Shown one piece after another: positions 1 through 9,402 of a stretch of DNA of 64,000 nucleotides. Position 1 is the stretch's first letter. Every line of letters starts with the position of its first letter. The position numbers were made by a program, and so were the translations under genes. Source of the DNA: Flavihumibacter solisilvae (GTDB lineage: Bacteria > Bacteroidota > Bacteroidia > Chitinophagales > Chitinophagaceae); the NCBI RefSeq assembly GCF_000814475.1, contig NZ_JSVC01000001.1, positions 248,001 to 312,000 on the forward strand, written 5' to 3'. The notes under the pieces are model-generated. The model was given only the letters and a program-made list of their open reading frames with translations. It made no database searches and had not been told where the DNA came from.

Positions 1-1
1 T

Positions 2-1054
2 CTGGAAGACACCGGCTATATGGCGAGGATAAGCTTTCTCACTGACAAGCTTATGCGCAAGGTGGGACTTAATGGTAAAAGTGTAATGCCCATGATCAGT
101 GCATTTGCCTGTGCCGTTCCAGCCATCATGAGTGCGCGGAATATAGAGAATACCAAAGAACGCCTGTTAACCATACTGATAACACCACTGATGAGCTGCA
201 GTGCAAGACTGCCCGTTTACACCATCCTCATTGCGTTGGTTATTCCCGCAAAAAAGATCGCGGGGTTTATAAGCCTTCAGGGGCTGGTAATGATGGGCTT
301 ATATTTATTGGGGCTGGTAATGGCTATGCTGGTATCCTGGGTCGCCAAATGGTTCATCAACATTAAGGAGAGAAGCTTTTTTATTCTAGAACTTCCTATG
401 TACAGGGCGCCCAGGTGGAATAATATATTTACCACCATGGTACAGAAGGCAAAGATTTTTGTTGTTGACGCCGGTAAGGTGATCATGGTCATCAGTCTCC
501 TTTTGTGGGCGCTTAGCAGCTATGGTCCAGGTAATCGCATGGAAGCTGTTACCAGCCAATATGCGCAACTGAAAAGCAGCCAGCCTGAAAACGTTGAGCA
601 ACTTGAAAAAGAAGAAGACGCTGCCAGGCTTGCAAATTCTTATGCAGGGATCCTGGGAAAATCTATTGAACCTGTAATTGCGCCGTTGGGATACGACTGG
701 AAAATTGGCATTGCATTAATTACTTCATTTGCTGCGCGCGAAGTATTTGTAGGCACAATGGCAACCCTGTATAGCGTTGGCGAAGACAGTTCAGAAGATG
801 GTCTTTTTCTGCGCGAAAAAATGAAATTGGCGAAGAAGGCAGACGGATCACCCGTTTATACACTAGCTACCGGCCTGTCGCTGATGGTGTTCTATGTGTT
901 TGCCATGCAATGCATGAGTACACTGGCTATAGTTCGCAGGGAGACCCGCTCATGGAAATGGCCGGTTGTACAGCTGATTTATATGACAGCCCTCGCTTAC
1001 CTTATGAGCCTGCTTGTATACGAGATTTTTAAAGACGTTACCATTACCCTTTAA
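2..1054 (+). CDS. feoB: Ferrous iron transport protein B, C-terminal part (5' truncated by window edge)
   Basis: Inner-membrane GTP-driven Fe(II) importer. The reading frame is open to the first bases of the window (Leu-Glu-Asp-Thr-Gly-Tyr-Met), so the N-terminal G domain and first membrane segments lie outside; about 350 residues remain. The segment DTGYMAR, then the Gate-like stretch with CAVPAIMSARNIE, a run of hydrophobic helices and the late AAREVFVGTMATLYSV segment are characteristic of the FeoB permease core. The stop codon overlaps by 4 bp the stop of the convergent EamA gene. A stand-alone FeoA lies 36 kb away at 36881-37138. Whether another feoA or a FeoA fusion sits upstream of this feoB cannot be seen. 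Confidence 0.95.
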   Translation: MEDTGYMARISFLTDKLMRKVGLNGKSVMPMISAFACAVPAIMSARNIENTKERLLTILITPLMSCSARLPVYTILIALVIPAKKIAGFISLQGLVMMGLYLLGLVMAMLVSWVAKWFINIKERSFFILELPMYRAPRWNNIFTTMVQKAKIFVVDAGKVIMVISLLLWALSSYGPGNRMEAVTSQYAQLKSSQPENVEQLEKEEDAARLANSYAGILGKSIEPVIAPLGYDWKIGIALITSFAAREVFVGTMATLYSVGEDSSEDGLFLREKMKLAKKADGSPVYTLATGLSLMVFYVFAMQCMSTLAIVRRETRSWKWPVVQLIYMTALAYLMSLLVYEIFKDVTITL

Positions 1055-1968
1055 TGTTTTAGCGGCAATTTTGCCGGAGTCCTTTTGGAAATGGAAATGA
1101 CTATTCCGCTGGTTACGATCAGCAGGATTCCAATAAAACTTACCATATCGGGAAATGCATCCCCGAGCAACAATCCCAGGCAAATACTAAAAATAATATT
1201 GGAATAACTTATTGCTGAAACGATACTGGCCTGCTCGGCCCCATATGCCCTTGTAACAAAGTATTGGCCGAATAGTGCTGCCAGTCCCATCAACGCAATC
1301 CATGCCCATTCATAGCCATCCGGCCATCGCCAGCTAATCAGAAAAATCCCGTCTTCAGGAAGTCCGGAAACATTTTTAACCAACATGGACATGAGTGGGA
1401 TCAGGATTCCTCCACATATGAAGGACAAAACAATCAACCTTGCGTCATAGTACCGGTTCAACTTACCTACTGTAATGTATGCAATTGCTGAACTGATCCC
1501 GGAAAGCAATCCCATCAGATGATAATGCCATGGCATCTGCATATTGGGTTGGTATATGCAAAGCATACCGGTGAACCCGATGGCAATAGCACCGATGATC
1601 TTTAAGCCGGCATACTCACCAAAGAACAGGAATGAAAACAAGGCAATCCAGATAGTCGAAGTAAGGTTGTAGGTCATTGCAGTTCCGAGCGGCATAACAA
1701 TCACGCAATACAACAGCGTATACAATGCTACTGTTCCCATGAACCCTCGGAATATGAGCCAGCGATCTTTACCACCAATTTTTCTAACTGGTGGTTTAAG
1801 AAGTAATCCCGGAACCAGAACCATGGCACCAATAAGGTTTCGCCAGAAAACCAGCTGCCCTGCATTAAACTGTTCCCTGATCACTTTTGCAGCTGCGCCC
1901 ATTACAGAAAAGCCCAGCGCGGCAAGCAGCATATAATAGATACCTTCATGGGACCTTGATATCTTCAT
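1051..1968 (-). CDS. EamA/DMT-family transporter
   Basis: 305-residue integral membrane protein with about ten hydrophobic helices arranged as two similar halves (about 10-145 and 155-295), the pattern of EamA (drug/metabolite transporter superfamily) exporters. The substrate cannot be told from sequence. The start ATG overlaps the stop of the upstream helicase gene (ATGA overlap at 1965-1968), so the two are probably translated from one mRNA. The pairing of an exporter with a helicase has no obvious functional logic and may only reflect gene packing. Confidence 0.85.
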   Translation of the reverse strand: MKISRSHEGIYYMLLAALGFSVMGAAAKVIREQFNAGQLVFWRNLIGAMVLVPGLLLKPPVRKIGGKDRWLIFRGFMGTVALYTLLYCVIVMPLGTAMTYNLTSTIWIALFSFLFFGEYAGLKIIGAIAIGFTGMLCIYQPNMQMPWHYHLMGLLSGISSAIAYITVGKLNRYYDARLIVLSFICGGILIPLMSMLVKNVSGLPEDGIFLISWRWPDGYEWAWIALMGLAALFGQYFVTRAYGAEQASIVSAISYSNIIFSICLGLLLGDAFPDMVSFIGILLIVTSGIVISISKRTPAKLPLKH

Positions 1969-4202
1969 ACCTGCTCCTTTTGATTTTCAAACCTGATTCT
2001 TGCGATTACCGCTTTAATGTCCACATAGGAATATTGTTCACCCAGCTTTTGTTTAATGACCGACAGCTGATTGTTGTCAGATGACCTGATCACATTCCTG
2101 ATCACAGTTGATTTTTCACTGCTTACCAGGGTTTCCAGGTCGAGCTCTCCCGATTCAACAAAACCAACCAGGTGACCTGCGATGGTAGATGCTGCGAGGT
2201 GCCGTTCAAATGCGATCTCATCAATTGTCTTACCTGATATAAAGAGTGTAAGGCTTAAGCGCGTGGTTTCACCCTTAACCCGTTTTTCCCCTGTTCCTTT
2301 CTTACTCCTCTTTTCGGTTTCTTCCTCAATCTTTTCTTCGATTTCAACACGTTTATCGACCATCTTCAGCAGACTGTCCAGGCTGTCTCCTGCAGCTAAT
2401 GCCTGTGAAAGGCTTTGCGACTTCCCGATATAGTCAAGCCGGATCAAAAACATTGACCTGAGTGATTGTAGCTCCTTTATATATTTACCCGTTCTTTTTT
2501 CTCCTTTCATTTCTTCCATATGTACGTCCAACCCATCCATGATCCGTCTTAGCGCCATGGAAAAATAGTTGGCTGCAGCCGCAGTTCTTTCAGCAAGTAC
2601 AGACAATACCTGGTCTCCCGATTCATAATATTTCAGCAGGTGCGCGATTGTTTTCTCCGCAACAGGAACCAGTTGCCTTACTTCTTCCCGGAATCGCAAT
2701 GCCCACTCCAATGCTTTAATACTGACCGGATTTCTTTTTTCTGTATCCAGTACCCACATTTCTGCCTGCTCCTTCAAAGAATTCAGCTGGAAGGCGCTCA
2801 ACATAGTGTTCCGGATAAACTCACCCTCTGATAACAACAGTTCACGTTCGAGCTCTTCCGATCCTTTTTCTCCTGAAATAAACTCGAGCACCCTGTGGTC
2901 TGTCTGGACCGAAGCTTGGGTGATCCGCGAACCCAGGCTCAGACCATCTAAATTCGTCAACCTGCTGAGTGCAACATATACCTGTCCGGGCGCAAATGCA
3001 GATCCCGCATCAACAACTGCCCTGTCGAATGTCAACCCCTGGCTTTTATGAATGGTTATCGCCCATGCCAGCCTTATAGGGAACTGCGAAAATGTTCCCA
3101 GCTCTTCCTCTTCGACGCGGTCACGGGACTTGTCATACCGGTAACGGATGTTCCGCCATGTCTCTCTTTCTATTTCCAATAGTTCGTCACGACCAGCAAT
3201 TGATACTTTAATGGTATTTTGGTCAATTTCATTTACCCGAGCCAGCAGCCCATTGAAATAACGCCGGTCTTCGCCCTTGTCATTTTTGATAAACATAACC
3301 TGTGCTCCCAGTTTCAATTCCAGCTCCGGATCTGCAGGATATGCGTTTTCCGAGAAATCACCGGTTATGACAGCGGAGAACCTGAAAACAGGAGCAGTGA
3401 GTTTATGCAGTGCCAATTGGTTTAAATGATCTGCGCGGGCATTGTGTGTTGTCAACGTGATAAACTGCTGATCCGGACCAGGTTCGAAATCGTGCCTGTA
3501 CCTGCTGTTGAGTAAGTGCAGATCTGACGCTTCCAGGATATTATTCCTTACCCGGTTCAACAGATCAATGAACAACTGTTCACTCTGCCGGTATATTTTT
3601 TTCAGCTCGAGGAAAACAGGGAGGTTTTCCTTCATAACATGTGCATCAAAAAAGAACGGGCTGGCATATACCTCTTTTAGAAACGTCCACTCCTTTGCCT
3701 GCACAACAGGAGGAAGCTGAAACAGGTCCCCGATGAACAAAACCTGGACTCCGCCAAACGGTTGGTATGGATGCTTTCTTACATGCCTGAGTACGGCATC
3801 CATGGCATCGAGCATGTCTGACCGAAGCATACTCACCTCATCGACAATTATTAATTCCAGCTCACGCATGAGTTCCCGTTTCGCTGATGATAGTCGAAGG
3901 TTTCTCAACAGCGTTTGCCGATTATTGAATAACTGTTCGCCGCTGTCAGGGATTGATCCTGTTGGCACATAAGATCCTAAAGGCAGTTGAAAAAAAGTGT
4001 GAATAGTAACACCGCCGGCATTGATCGCTGCAACACCGGTAGGAGCAACAACCGCGATTTTTTTTGAACAATTGTCACGGATATATTTCAGGAATGTTGT
4101 TTTTCCTGTTCCAGCCTTTCCAGTCAGAAAAATATTCCTTCCTGTATGGCGCACATACCTTGCAGCCAGATCAAAATGATAATTACCCGAATCCGTACCC
4201 AT
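1965..4202 (-). CDS. PIF1-like superfamily 1 helicase with C-terminal helix-turn-helix domain
   Basis: 745 residues. Walker A is GKAGTGKT at residues 28-35, Walker B VDEVSM near residue 119, then FIGDLFQLPPV (motif III) and a late IHKSQGLTFD plus VALSRL (motifs V/VI), the set found in PIF1/RecD2-type 5'-3' DNA helicases. Residues from about 490 onward are helical and HRDC-like, followed by a highly charged linker near 600-630 and a helix-turn-helix domain (about 635-695) of the type also seen at the C terminus of some RecQ proteins. The likely role is DNA repair or replication restart; target structures are unknown. It is followed without a gap by the EamA transporter gene, while ssb lies 72 bp upstream on the same strand. 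Confidence 0.85.
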   Translation of the reverse strand: MGTDSGNYHFDLAARYVRHTGRNIFLTGKAGTGKTTFLKYIRDNCSKKIAVVAPTGVAAINAGGVTIHTFFQLPLGSYVPTGSIPDSGEQLFNNRQTLLRNLRLSSAKRELMRELELIIVDEVSMLRSDMLDAMDAVLRHVRKHPYQPFGGVQVLFIGDLFQLPPVVQAKEWTFLKEVYASPFFFDAHVMKENLPVFLELKKIYRQSEQLFIDLLNRVRNNILEASDLHLLNSRYRHDFEPGPDQQFITLTTHNARADHLNQLALHKLTAPVFRFSAVITGDFSENAYPADPELELKLGAQVMFIKNDKGEDRRYFNGLLARVNEIDQNTIKVSIAGRDELLEIERETWRNIRYRYDKSRDRVEEEELGTFSQFPIRLAWAITIHKSQGLTFDRAVVDAGSAFAPGQVYVALSRLTNLDGLSLGSRITQASVQTDHRVLEFISGEKGSEELERELLLSEGEFIRNTMLSAFQLNSLKEQAEMWVLDTEKRNPVSIKALEWALRFREEVRQLVPVAEKTIAHLLKYYESGDQVLSVLAERTAAAANYFSMALRRIMDGLDVHMEEMKGEKRTGKYIKELQSLRSMFLIRLDYIGKSQSLSQALAAGDSLDSLLKMVDKRVEIEEKIEEETEKRSKKGTGEKRVKGETTRLSLTLFISGKTIDEIAFERHLAASTIAGHLVGFVESGELDLETLVSSEKSTVIRNVIRSSDNNQLSVIKQKLGEQYSYVDIKAVIARIRFENQKEQV

Positions 4203-4232
4203 ATAACTGTAAAACTACTGATAAAGGAAGGC

Positions 4233-4260
4233 ATGCCCGAATCAGAATCCCGTCGGGCAT
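4233..4260 (-). terminator. Probable intrinsic terminator after ssb
   Basis: Inverted repeat ATGCCCGA (4233-4240) and TCGGGCAT (4253-4260) with a 12-nt loop. On the minus strand it lies 14 bp after the ssb stop and is followed by a pyrimidine-rich CCTTCCTTTA stretch rather than a clean T run. It lies between ssb and the helicase gene, so it may only partly separate the two. Confidence 0.5.
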
Positions 4261-4274
4261 ACCCTCATGGTTTT

Positions 4275-4631
4275 TCACACTTCATGTTTTGCACCGGCCT
4301 CCAATACCGTGAACTCAAATACATTCACTTCAGTAACGTATTTCTTAACCCCATCCTTATCAAGGTAGGACCTGTAAACAATTTTACCTTCTACAGACAC
4401 CTCGATTCCTTTCCGCAGATCCTGCTCTGCCTGGTCTGCAAGGTGCCCCCACCCAACCAGGTGATGCCATTGTGTTTCGGTCACTTTCTCACCCTGGCTG
4501 TTCTGGTAAGTTTCATTCGTGGCAACATTAAACCTCGCCACTTTCTTCCCAGTAGTGGTGACCCTGATTTCAGGATCCGCACCAAGATAACCCACCAGCT
4601 GCACTTTGTTCTTACTCGCACTCATACCCAT
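4275..4631 (-). CDS. ssb: Single-stranded DNA-binding protein, short form
   Basis: 118-residue OB-fold protein. NKVQLVGYLGADPEIR, VARFNVATNE, TQWHHLVGWG and the KGIEVSVEGK / VTEVNVFEF strands follow the bacterial SSB fold in order. It would coat ssDNA during replication and repair. The usual acidic, partner-recruiting tip (DDDIPF type) is absent: the protein ends EAGAKHEV. That suggests an accessory SSB, with the main one elsewhere in the genome. Two in-frame ATGs (4631 and 4625) are possible starts. A perfect 14-bp palindrome lies 9 bp upstream. Confidence 0.93.
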   Translation of the reverse strand: MGMSASKNKVQLVGYLGADPEIRVTTTGKKVARFNVATNETYQNSQGEKVTETQWHHLVGWGHLADQAEQDLRKGIEVSVEGKIVYRSYLDKDGVKKYVTEVNVFEFTVLEAGAKHEV

Positions 4632-4639
4632 TGTTTTTT

Positions 4640-4653
4640 ACGGCAATTGCCGT
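4640..4653. promoter_or_regulatory. 14-bp perfect palindrome upstream of ssb
   Basis: ACGGCAATTGCCGT reads the same on both strands and lies 9 bp before the ssb start codon, in the divergent gap between ssb and the zinc-finger gene. The position fits an operator, or a hairpin in the ssb leader. No regulator can be named. Confidence 0.4.
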
Positions 4654-4803
4654 GATTATTAAATAAAAGTTCCATTGTCGCATCTGGAAGTAAAGATCGC
4701 CGGGAGTGGAAATAAGAACCGGATGATAATTGAATAAAACCGATAATAACCGTTATTAAACGGTTGTGTGAAAACCGGCAGCCGGTTATTTTGGCAGAAA
4801 AAA

Positions 4804-5193
4804 ATGTACAGGCAAACAGAAAAACGCAACTGCAACTGGTGCGGCAAAGAAATAAAAGGGCGGACAGACAAAAAATACTGCGACGATGCCTGTCGCAGCG
4901 CTTTCAACAATCAACGGAATTCAGGGGAAAATAATGTCGTCAAAAATATCAACTACGCACTTGCAAGAAACAGGCGCATACTCTCAGACGCCATCCCACC
5001 CTGCCATCCTGCTGCGCAAACTTCACGCGAATACCTGGTTCAACAGGGATTCCAGTTCAAATACCTCACCCATCTGCTCACCGATAAAAATGGACGCCAG
5101 GTCTTTTTTTGCTACGAGTTTGGTTTATCTCCCTTGCCCGACGAACAGTACCTGCTGTTCAGGCACGAGCATACATCCCGGATTTCAACATAG
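4804..5193 (+). CDS. Small zinc-finger protein of unknown function
   Basis: 129 residues from the ATG at 4804; a GTG further upstream at 4768 is in frame but would place the start inside the inverted repeats. Four cysteines, C10, C13, C26 and C30, form a CxxC-x12-CxxxC zinc-binding knuckle, followed by a basic, Asn/Arg-rich helix and a C-terminal domain rich in aromatic residues. Similar short proteins occur in many Bacteroidota without known function. The zinc knuckle suggests nucleic-acid or protein binding. The gap before it (4700-4790) holds several AACCG/CGGTT repeats, including AACCGGCAGCCGGTT, that could be regulatory. Confidence 0.65.
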   Translation: MYRQTEKRNCNWCGKEIKGRTDKKYCDDACRSAFNNQRNSGENNVVKNINYALARNRRILSDAIPPCHPAAQTSREYLVQQGFQFKYLTHLLTDKNGRQVFFCYEFGLSPLPDEQYLLFRHEHTSRIST

Positions 5194-5308
5194 TCATCAG
5201 CTCTTTCGTCCGGCCGGAAACCGGTGCACTTTCTTTCCTGACGAAAAACTTTTTCCTCGTCATAAAAGACAGGAAAAATCGAGGTGTGTTGTACCTTCAG
5301 AAAACCGT

Positions 5309-5986
5309 ATGCAGATCACCGAACTGATACTCAGGACAAACAATATCAGCCGGCAGCTTCGGTTCTATACCGGGCAGCTCGGCATGCCAGGCGTACATCA
5401 GTCATCCGAATCATTCAGCATTCGCGCCGGCAAAAGCATACTCACATTCCAAAGCCAGAACAACCCGCTGCCATCTGTTTACCACCTTGCTTTCAATGTG
5501 GCAACTGCGTCACTTGCCGGTATCCCCGCCTTCCTCGATAAAAATGATATCAGTCCGATCGTTGCAGATAATGTGCTGATCCACGATTTCACTGACTGGA
5601 ATGCGCGCGCAGTATATTTTAAAGATCCTGATGGCAACATTCTTGAATTTATTGCAAGATTCAACCTCTATCCCTCCGATCCCGTGAGAGCTTTTTCCGT
5701 TGAAGACATTTTTAGTATCAGCGAAATGGGTATCGTCGTGTATGATCTGCCCGGATTCGTGGAAGTTGCCCGCAAACACCTGCACTTGGATATTTGGAAG
5801 GAATATGGGCCTGATTTCAAAGCGATAGGCGATGAAGAAGGTTTACTTATTTCAGTACCACCTCACCGGAACTGGTTCCCGACAAATTCACCTGCATTGC
5901 CCATGCCTGCATCGATAACACTTGAGCGGGAGGGACTTCCACTTCAATACGACCAATATCATTTTACCCAGCAGCTTCTGCTTTAG
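5309..5986 (+). CDS. Glyoxalase/bleomycin-resistance (VOC) fold protein
   Basis: 225 residues from the ATG at 5309; the frame stays open further upstream but that part has no recognisable fold. Two beta-alpha-beta-beta-beta modules are visible: residues 1-120 (MQITELILRTNNISRQLRFY ... AVYFKDPDGNILEFIAR, a hallmark VOC strand pair) and about 140-225. The His in the YHLAF strand and the Glu in NILEF are plausible metal ligands of the first module. Substrate unknown; family members include dioxygenases, lyases and resistance proteins. The 3' end overlaps the convergent antiporter gene by 23 bp. Confidence 0.8.
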   Translation: MQITELILRTNNISRQLRFYTGQLGMPGVHQSSESFSIRAGKSILTFQSQNNPLPSVYHLAFNVATASLAGIPAFLDKNDISPIVADNVLIHDFTDWNARAVYFKDPDGNILEFIARFNLYPSDPVRAFSVEDIFSISEMGIVVYDLPGFVEVARKHLHLDIWKEYGPDFKAIGDEEGLLISVPPHRNWFPTNSPALPMPASITLEREGLPLQYDQYHFTQQLLL

Positions 5987-7376
5987 TGCTGTTTCTTCTC
6001 CTGAAAGTAAACTCCACCAGGTCCATGAGCGGACCCGTCATTACGGTGGTCAGGATAGCCATGATAACCAGCATGGCAAAGATTTCGGGTGACAATATTC
6101 CAAGGTCATATCCTATATTCAGAACAATCAGTTCCATCAGTCCACGCGTATTCATCAGGATTCCGATCGATAACGAATCTTTCCAGTCCTGCCCAACCCA
6201 GCGCGCAGCTAAAAAACTACCCCCGAATTTTCCGATAACTGCCACAAGGGTTATAAGGATGCAGGTCCACCAGTAATGCCCCTCTGTCAACAACCCAATC
6301 TCTGTGCGCAGTCCGGTGAATGCAAAGAATACCGGCAATAAAAGCAACACGCTAAGGTCTTCCACTTTGTTCGTCAGTGTTTCCTTGAACAGTGCATTCT
6401 GCGGCATAATAACCCCCGCAATAAACGCTCCGAATAAGGCGTGAATTCCGATGATTTCAGCGAGCCATGCGCTGGTCAGCAAAACAAAAAACGAAAGTGC
6501 CACTACAGGTTGCCCGTTCGGATATTTTGCAGAAAGGTAGTCAACAGACTTCGCCACCCAGCGGCGCACCGGGAACAGCATTAAGAATACAAAAACCGCT
6601 GCCAGCAGAATGGATGTGACGGCGCCAATAAGGCCACCGGCTTTAACGATTGCGATCACGACAGCGAGAATGCACCATGCGGTAACATCATCAGCCGCCG
6701 CACAGGTTATGGCCAGTGATCCAAGGGGAGTTTGCGTCAGCTTGCGTTCCTGCAGGATCCGTGCAAGTACAGGGAAGGCCGTTATACTCATCGCAATACC
6801 CATAAACAAAGCAAAGGAAAGGAAGCTGGTACGCGTCGCGGCAAATTCCTGGTAAAGGAAATAGGCGAGGAGCATACCCAGGAAATATGGGAAGACTATA
6901 CTTGCATGACTGATAACTACTGCCGCTTTCGCTCTGTGCTGAACCTTCCGGATATCCAGTTCCATCCCGATCACAAACATGAAAAGAATGAGCCCGATCT
7001 GGCTAAGGAACTGCAATGGCTGTAACGAGCCTTTGGTAAAAACATATGCAGACGCTTCCGGCAAAAGCCAGCCGAATAGTGAAGGGCCTAGAATGATTCC
7101 CGCAAACATTTCACCTACAACCGAAGGCAGGCCGCTCCTTTTTGCAAGAACTCCAACCAGCCTGGCAACAACGAGTATAACGATGATCTGGAGCAGCAAT
7201 TTGCTCAGCGGATGCTCAAGGTTGTATTTCAACTGAACCCACATTCCCTGGTCAGCCGACTTGCTGATTTCTGCTGTTGTATGTTTCACAAGTTGTTCAC
7301 CACGCAGAACGATCAGCCACATCATTGCAATGAATGCCAGAAACACCGACAGGTAAACCAGTACGTATCTTTTCAT
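5964..7376 (-). CDS. CPA2-family cation:proton antiporter
   Basis: 470 residues with a short N-terminal hydrophobic segment, a hydrophilic stretch and then about twelve transmembrane helices. VGEMFAGIILGPSLFG and the AAADDVTAW segment (the double-Asp site of electrogenic CPA2 exchangers) identify the Na+/H+ or K+/H+ exchanger fold. There is no C-terminal TrkA-type regulatory domain; the protein ends shortly after the last helix. The extra N-terminal membrane helix (residues about 5-25) is unusual for KefB/KefC and seems to belong to a separate subgroup. Likely function: pH and cation homeostasis. Confidence 0.88.
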   Translation of the reverse strand: MKRYVLVYLSVFLAFIAMMWLIVLRGEQLVKHTTAEISKSADQGMWVQLKYNLEHPLSKLLLQIIVILVVARLVGVLAKRSGLPSVVGEMFAGIILGPSLFGWLLPEASAYVFTKGSLQPLQFLSQIGLILFMFVIGMELDIRKVQHRAKAAVVISHASIVFPYFLGMLLAYFLYQEFAATRTSFLSFALFMGIAMSITAFPVLARILQERKLTQTPLGSLAITCAAADDVTAWCILAVVIAIVKAGGLIGAVTSILLAAVFVFLMLFPVRRWVAKSVDYLSAKYPNGQPVVALSFFVLLTSAWLAEIIGIHALFGAFIAGVIMPQNALFKETLTNKVEDLSVLLLLPVFFAFTGLRTEIGLLTEGHYWWTCILITLVAVIGKFGGSFLAARWVGQDWKDSLSIGILMNTRGLMELIVLNIGYDLGILSPEIFAMLVIMAILTTVMTGPLMDLVEFTFRRRNSTKAEAAG

Positions 7377-7419
7377 AAGCGACTTAATAGAACAAAGAAA
7401 ACGATAAATTCAACCTAAA

Positions 7420-9402
7420 ATGGAAAGTATGAAGGTAACCTTGCTTGCCATTACATTTTTAATTTCGTCGGCCGCTGCAGCACGGGACAGCCTGCAGCTA
7501 AGTTCGCCGGCGGGAAATATTGCCATCAGGATCTGGAAAGAAAAGGAACTCAAATACCTGGTTCGCCACAACGGCAAGACGATCTTAGGCCCTTCCACAA
7601 TTGACATGCTACTGGATGACGGAAAATCAATTTCCGCTTCCGGGTCAATACAGTCCCATAGCTTGTCCAGGGTGCGGGACAGCATCATTTCTCCTGTGCC
7701 CGAAAAAAGAAGGGTGATTCGCGATAATTATAACCAGGTAACTATTCGTTTCAGCCAACCCTTCAGCGTGGCATTCAGGGCATATGATGATGGAGTGGCT
7801 TACCGCATCATCACATCTTTCCGGGACTCTATTATTGTAAGGCAGGAAACCGCATCATTTCACCTGCCTGGTCAACCAACCATTTATTTCCCGGTTATCA
7901 GTAAACGCGAAAATGCCGATATCTTCCATACCAGCTTTGAAGAACTGTACCGGGTGACCCGGCTCGATTCACTGAGTGATACTGCCCTCGCGTATTCGCC
8001 AGTGCTTGTCGCGCCGACCGAAAACCCGAAGATTGCAATCATTGAATCTGACCTAGATGATTATCCCGGTATGTTCCTGCAGCGAAAAAACAGCAATTCG
8101 CTTGATGCTGTATTTGCACCTTATCCACTCGAAGAAAAAGTGAATCCCGGTGAATTTCCTCAACGGATCGTTACCCGTCGGGCTGAATATATCGCAAGAA
8201 CATCCGGTAACAGGACCTTTCCCTGGCGTATAGCTGTGATAGCAAAAGAAGACAGGGAACTTGCGTCAACAGACATCGTGTATCGCCTGGGCGCCGCCTC
8301 AAAACTAACGGACCCCTCATGGATCAAACCAGGAAAAGGAACAGACGAATGGATCATCGGCATCAATTTATTCAATGTGCCGTTCAGGGCGGGAATAAAT
8401 ACAGCCACCTACAAGTATTATATCGATTTTGCCAAAAGATTCGGGTTTCAACGCATCATGCTCGACGCAGGGTGGAGTGATAATAGTGACCTTTTTGCCG
8501 TGAACGCCGCCCTGAATATGGATTCACTTTCATCTTATGCCAGGGAAAATGGAATAAGGCTCAGCATGTGGACACTGGCGATGACACTCGACCGGCAACT
8601 GGACAGCGCGCTGCGGCAGTTCAAAAAATGGGGTGTGGATTTTGTAATGACTGACTTCATTGACCGCGACGATCAGCTGGCTGTCAGGTTCTATCATCGC
8701 ATGGCTAAGGCTTTTGCGGACCAGAAGATCATGCTGATGTTTCATGGTGCCTTTGCTCCCAAAGGATTAAACCGCACCTATCCCAATGTCGTATCCACAG
8801 AAGGAGTACTGGGTTCAGAGTATAATATCTGGAGCGATAAAGTGACCCCGGATCATGACCTTGTACTGCCGTTTACCCGGATGCTTGCAGGACCAATGGA
8901 TTATGAGCCGGGGATCCTTAACAATGCTACCCGTAAGGGTTTCAGGGCAAATGACCAGCATGTGGCGAGTATGGGTACACGTTGTCACCAGCTGGCTATG
9001 TTCCTTGTGTATGATAACCCGGTACCTATCTTTTCAGGTAACCCTTCCCAGGCTCACCTTGAACCAGCCTTCATGGAACTATTGGGCAGTATCCCAACCA
9101 CCTGGGATGAAACAAAAATCATCGACGCCCGGGTCGGCCAATACATCCTCACTGCACGGAAAAAAGGAAAGGATTGGTACGTGGGTGGAATGAACGACTG
9201 GACTCAACGCGATGCAGATATTAAGTTTGATTTCCTGGAAGATGGAACTTACCAGGCTACACTTTGCCAGGATGGTATCAACTCAGACAGGTATCCTGCC
9301 GATTACCAGATCACTACGGAAACCGGGACACAGAAAAATAAGACAAAATCAATCCGGATGGCACCCGGGGGCGGATTTCTCCTCCGGCTGACAAAACAAT
9401 AA
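7420..9402 (+). CDS. Glycoside hydrolase family 97 protein, secreted
   Basis: 660 residues with a signal peptide (MKVTLLAITFLISSAAAA; the second Met at codon 4 is an equally good start). An N-terminal beta-sandwich (about 25-290), a central TIM barrel with LDAGWSD and DFIDRDDQ, and a C-terminal beta domain match GH97. Asp412 in the TDF segment and Glu461 in STEG sit where the retaining alpha-galactosidase branch has its nucleophile and acid/base. SusB-type inverting enzymes lack that Asp, so an exo-alpha-galactosidase-like retaining enzyme is inferred. Probably periplasmic. No SusC/SusD genes adjoin it, so it is not part of a visible polysaccharide utilisation locus. Confidence 0.92.
   Translation: MESMKVTLLAITFLISSAAAARDSLQLSSPAGNIAIRIWKEKELKYLVRHNGKTILGPSTIDMLLDDGKSISASGSIQSHSLSRVRDSIISPVPEKRRVIRDNYNQVTIRFSQPFSVAFRAYDDGVAYRIITSFRDSIIVRQETASFHLPGQPTIYFPVISKRENADIFHTSFEELYRVTRLDSLSDTALAYSPVLVAPTENPKIAIIESDLDDYPGMFLQRKNSNSLDAVFAPYPLEEKVNPGEFPQRIVTRRAEYIARTSGNRTFPWRIAVIAKEDRELASTDIVYRLGAASKLTDPSWIKPGKGTDEWIIGINLFNVPFRAGINTATYKYYIDFAKRFGFQRIMLDAGWSDNSDLFAVNAALNMDSLSSYARENGIRLSMWTLAMTLDRQLDSALRQFKKWGVDFVMTDFIDRDDQLAVRFYHRMAKAFADQKIMLMFHGAFAPKGLNRTYPNVVSTEGVLGSEYNIWSDKVTPDHDLVLPFTRMLAGPMDYEPGILNNATRKGFRANDQHVASMGTRCHQLAMFLVYDNPVPIFSGNPSQAHLEPAFMELLGSIPTTWDETKIIDARVGQYILTARKKGKDWYVGGMNDWTQRDADIKFDFLEDGTYQATLCQDGINSDRYPADYQITTETGTQKNKTKSIRMAPGGGFLLRLTKQ

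Noticed and set aside
4886-5308. N-terminal extension of the VOC protein by 141 codons
   Set aside because: This part is an alternative frame of the zinc-finger gene and lacks any fold; the VOC domain begins exactly at the ATG at 5309.
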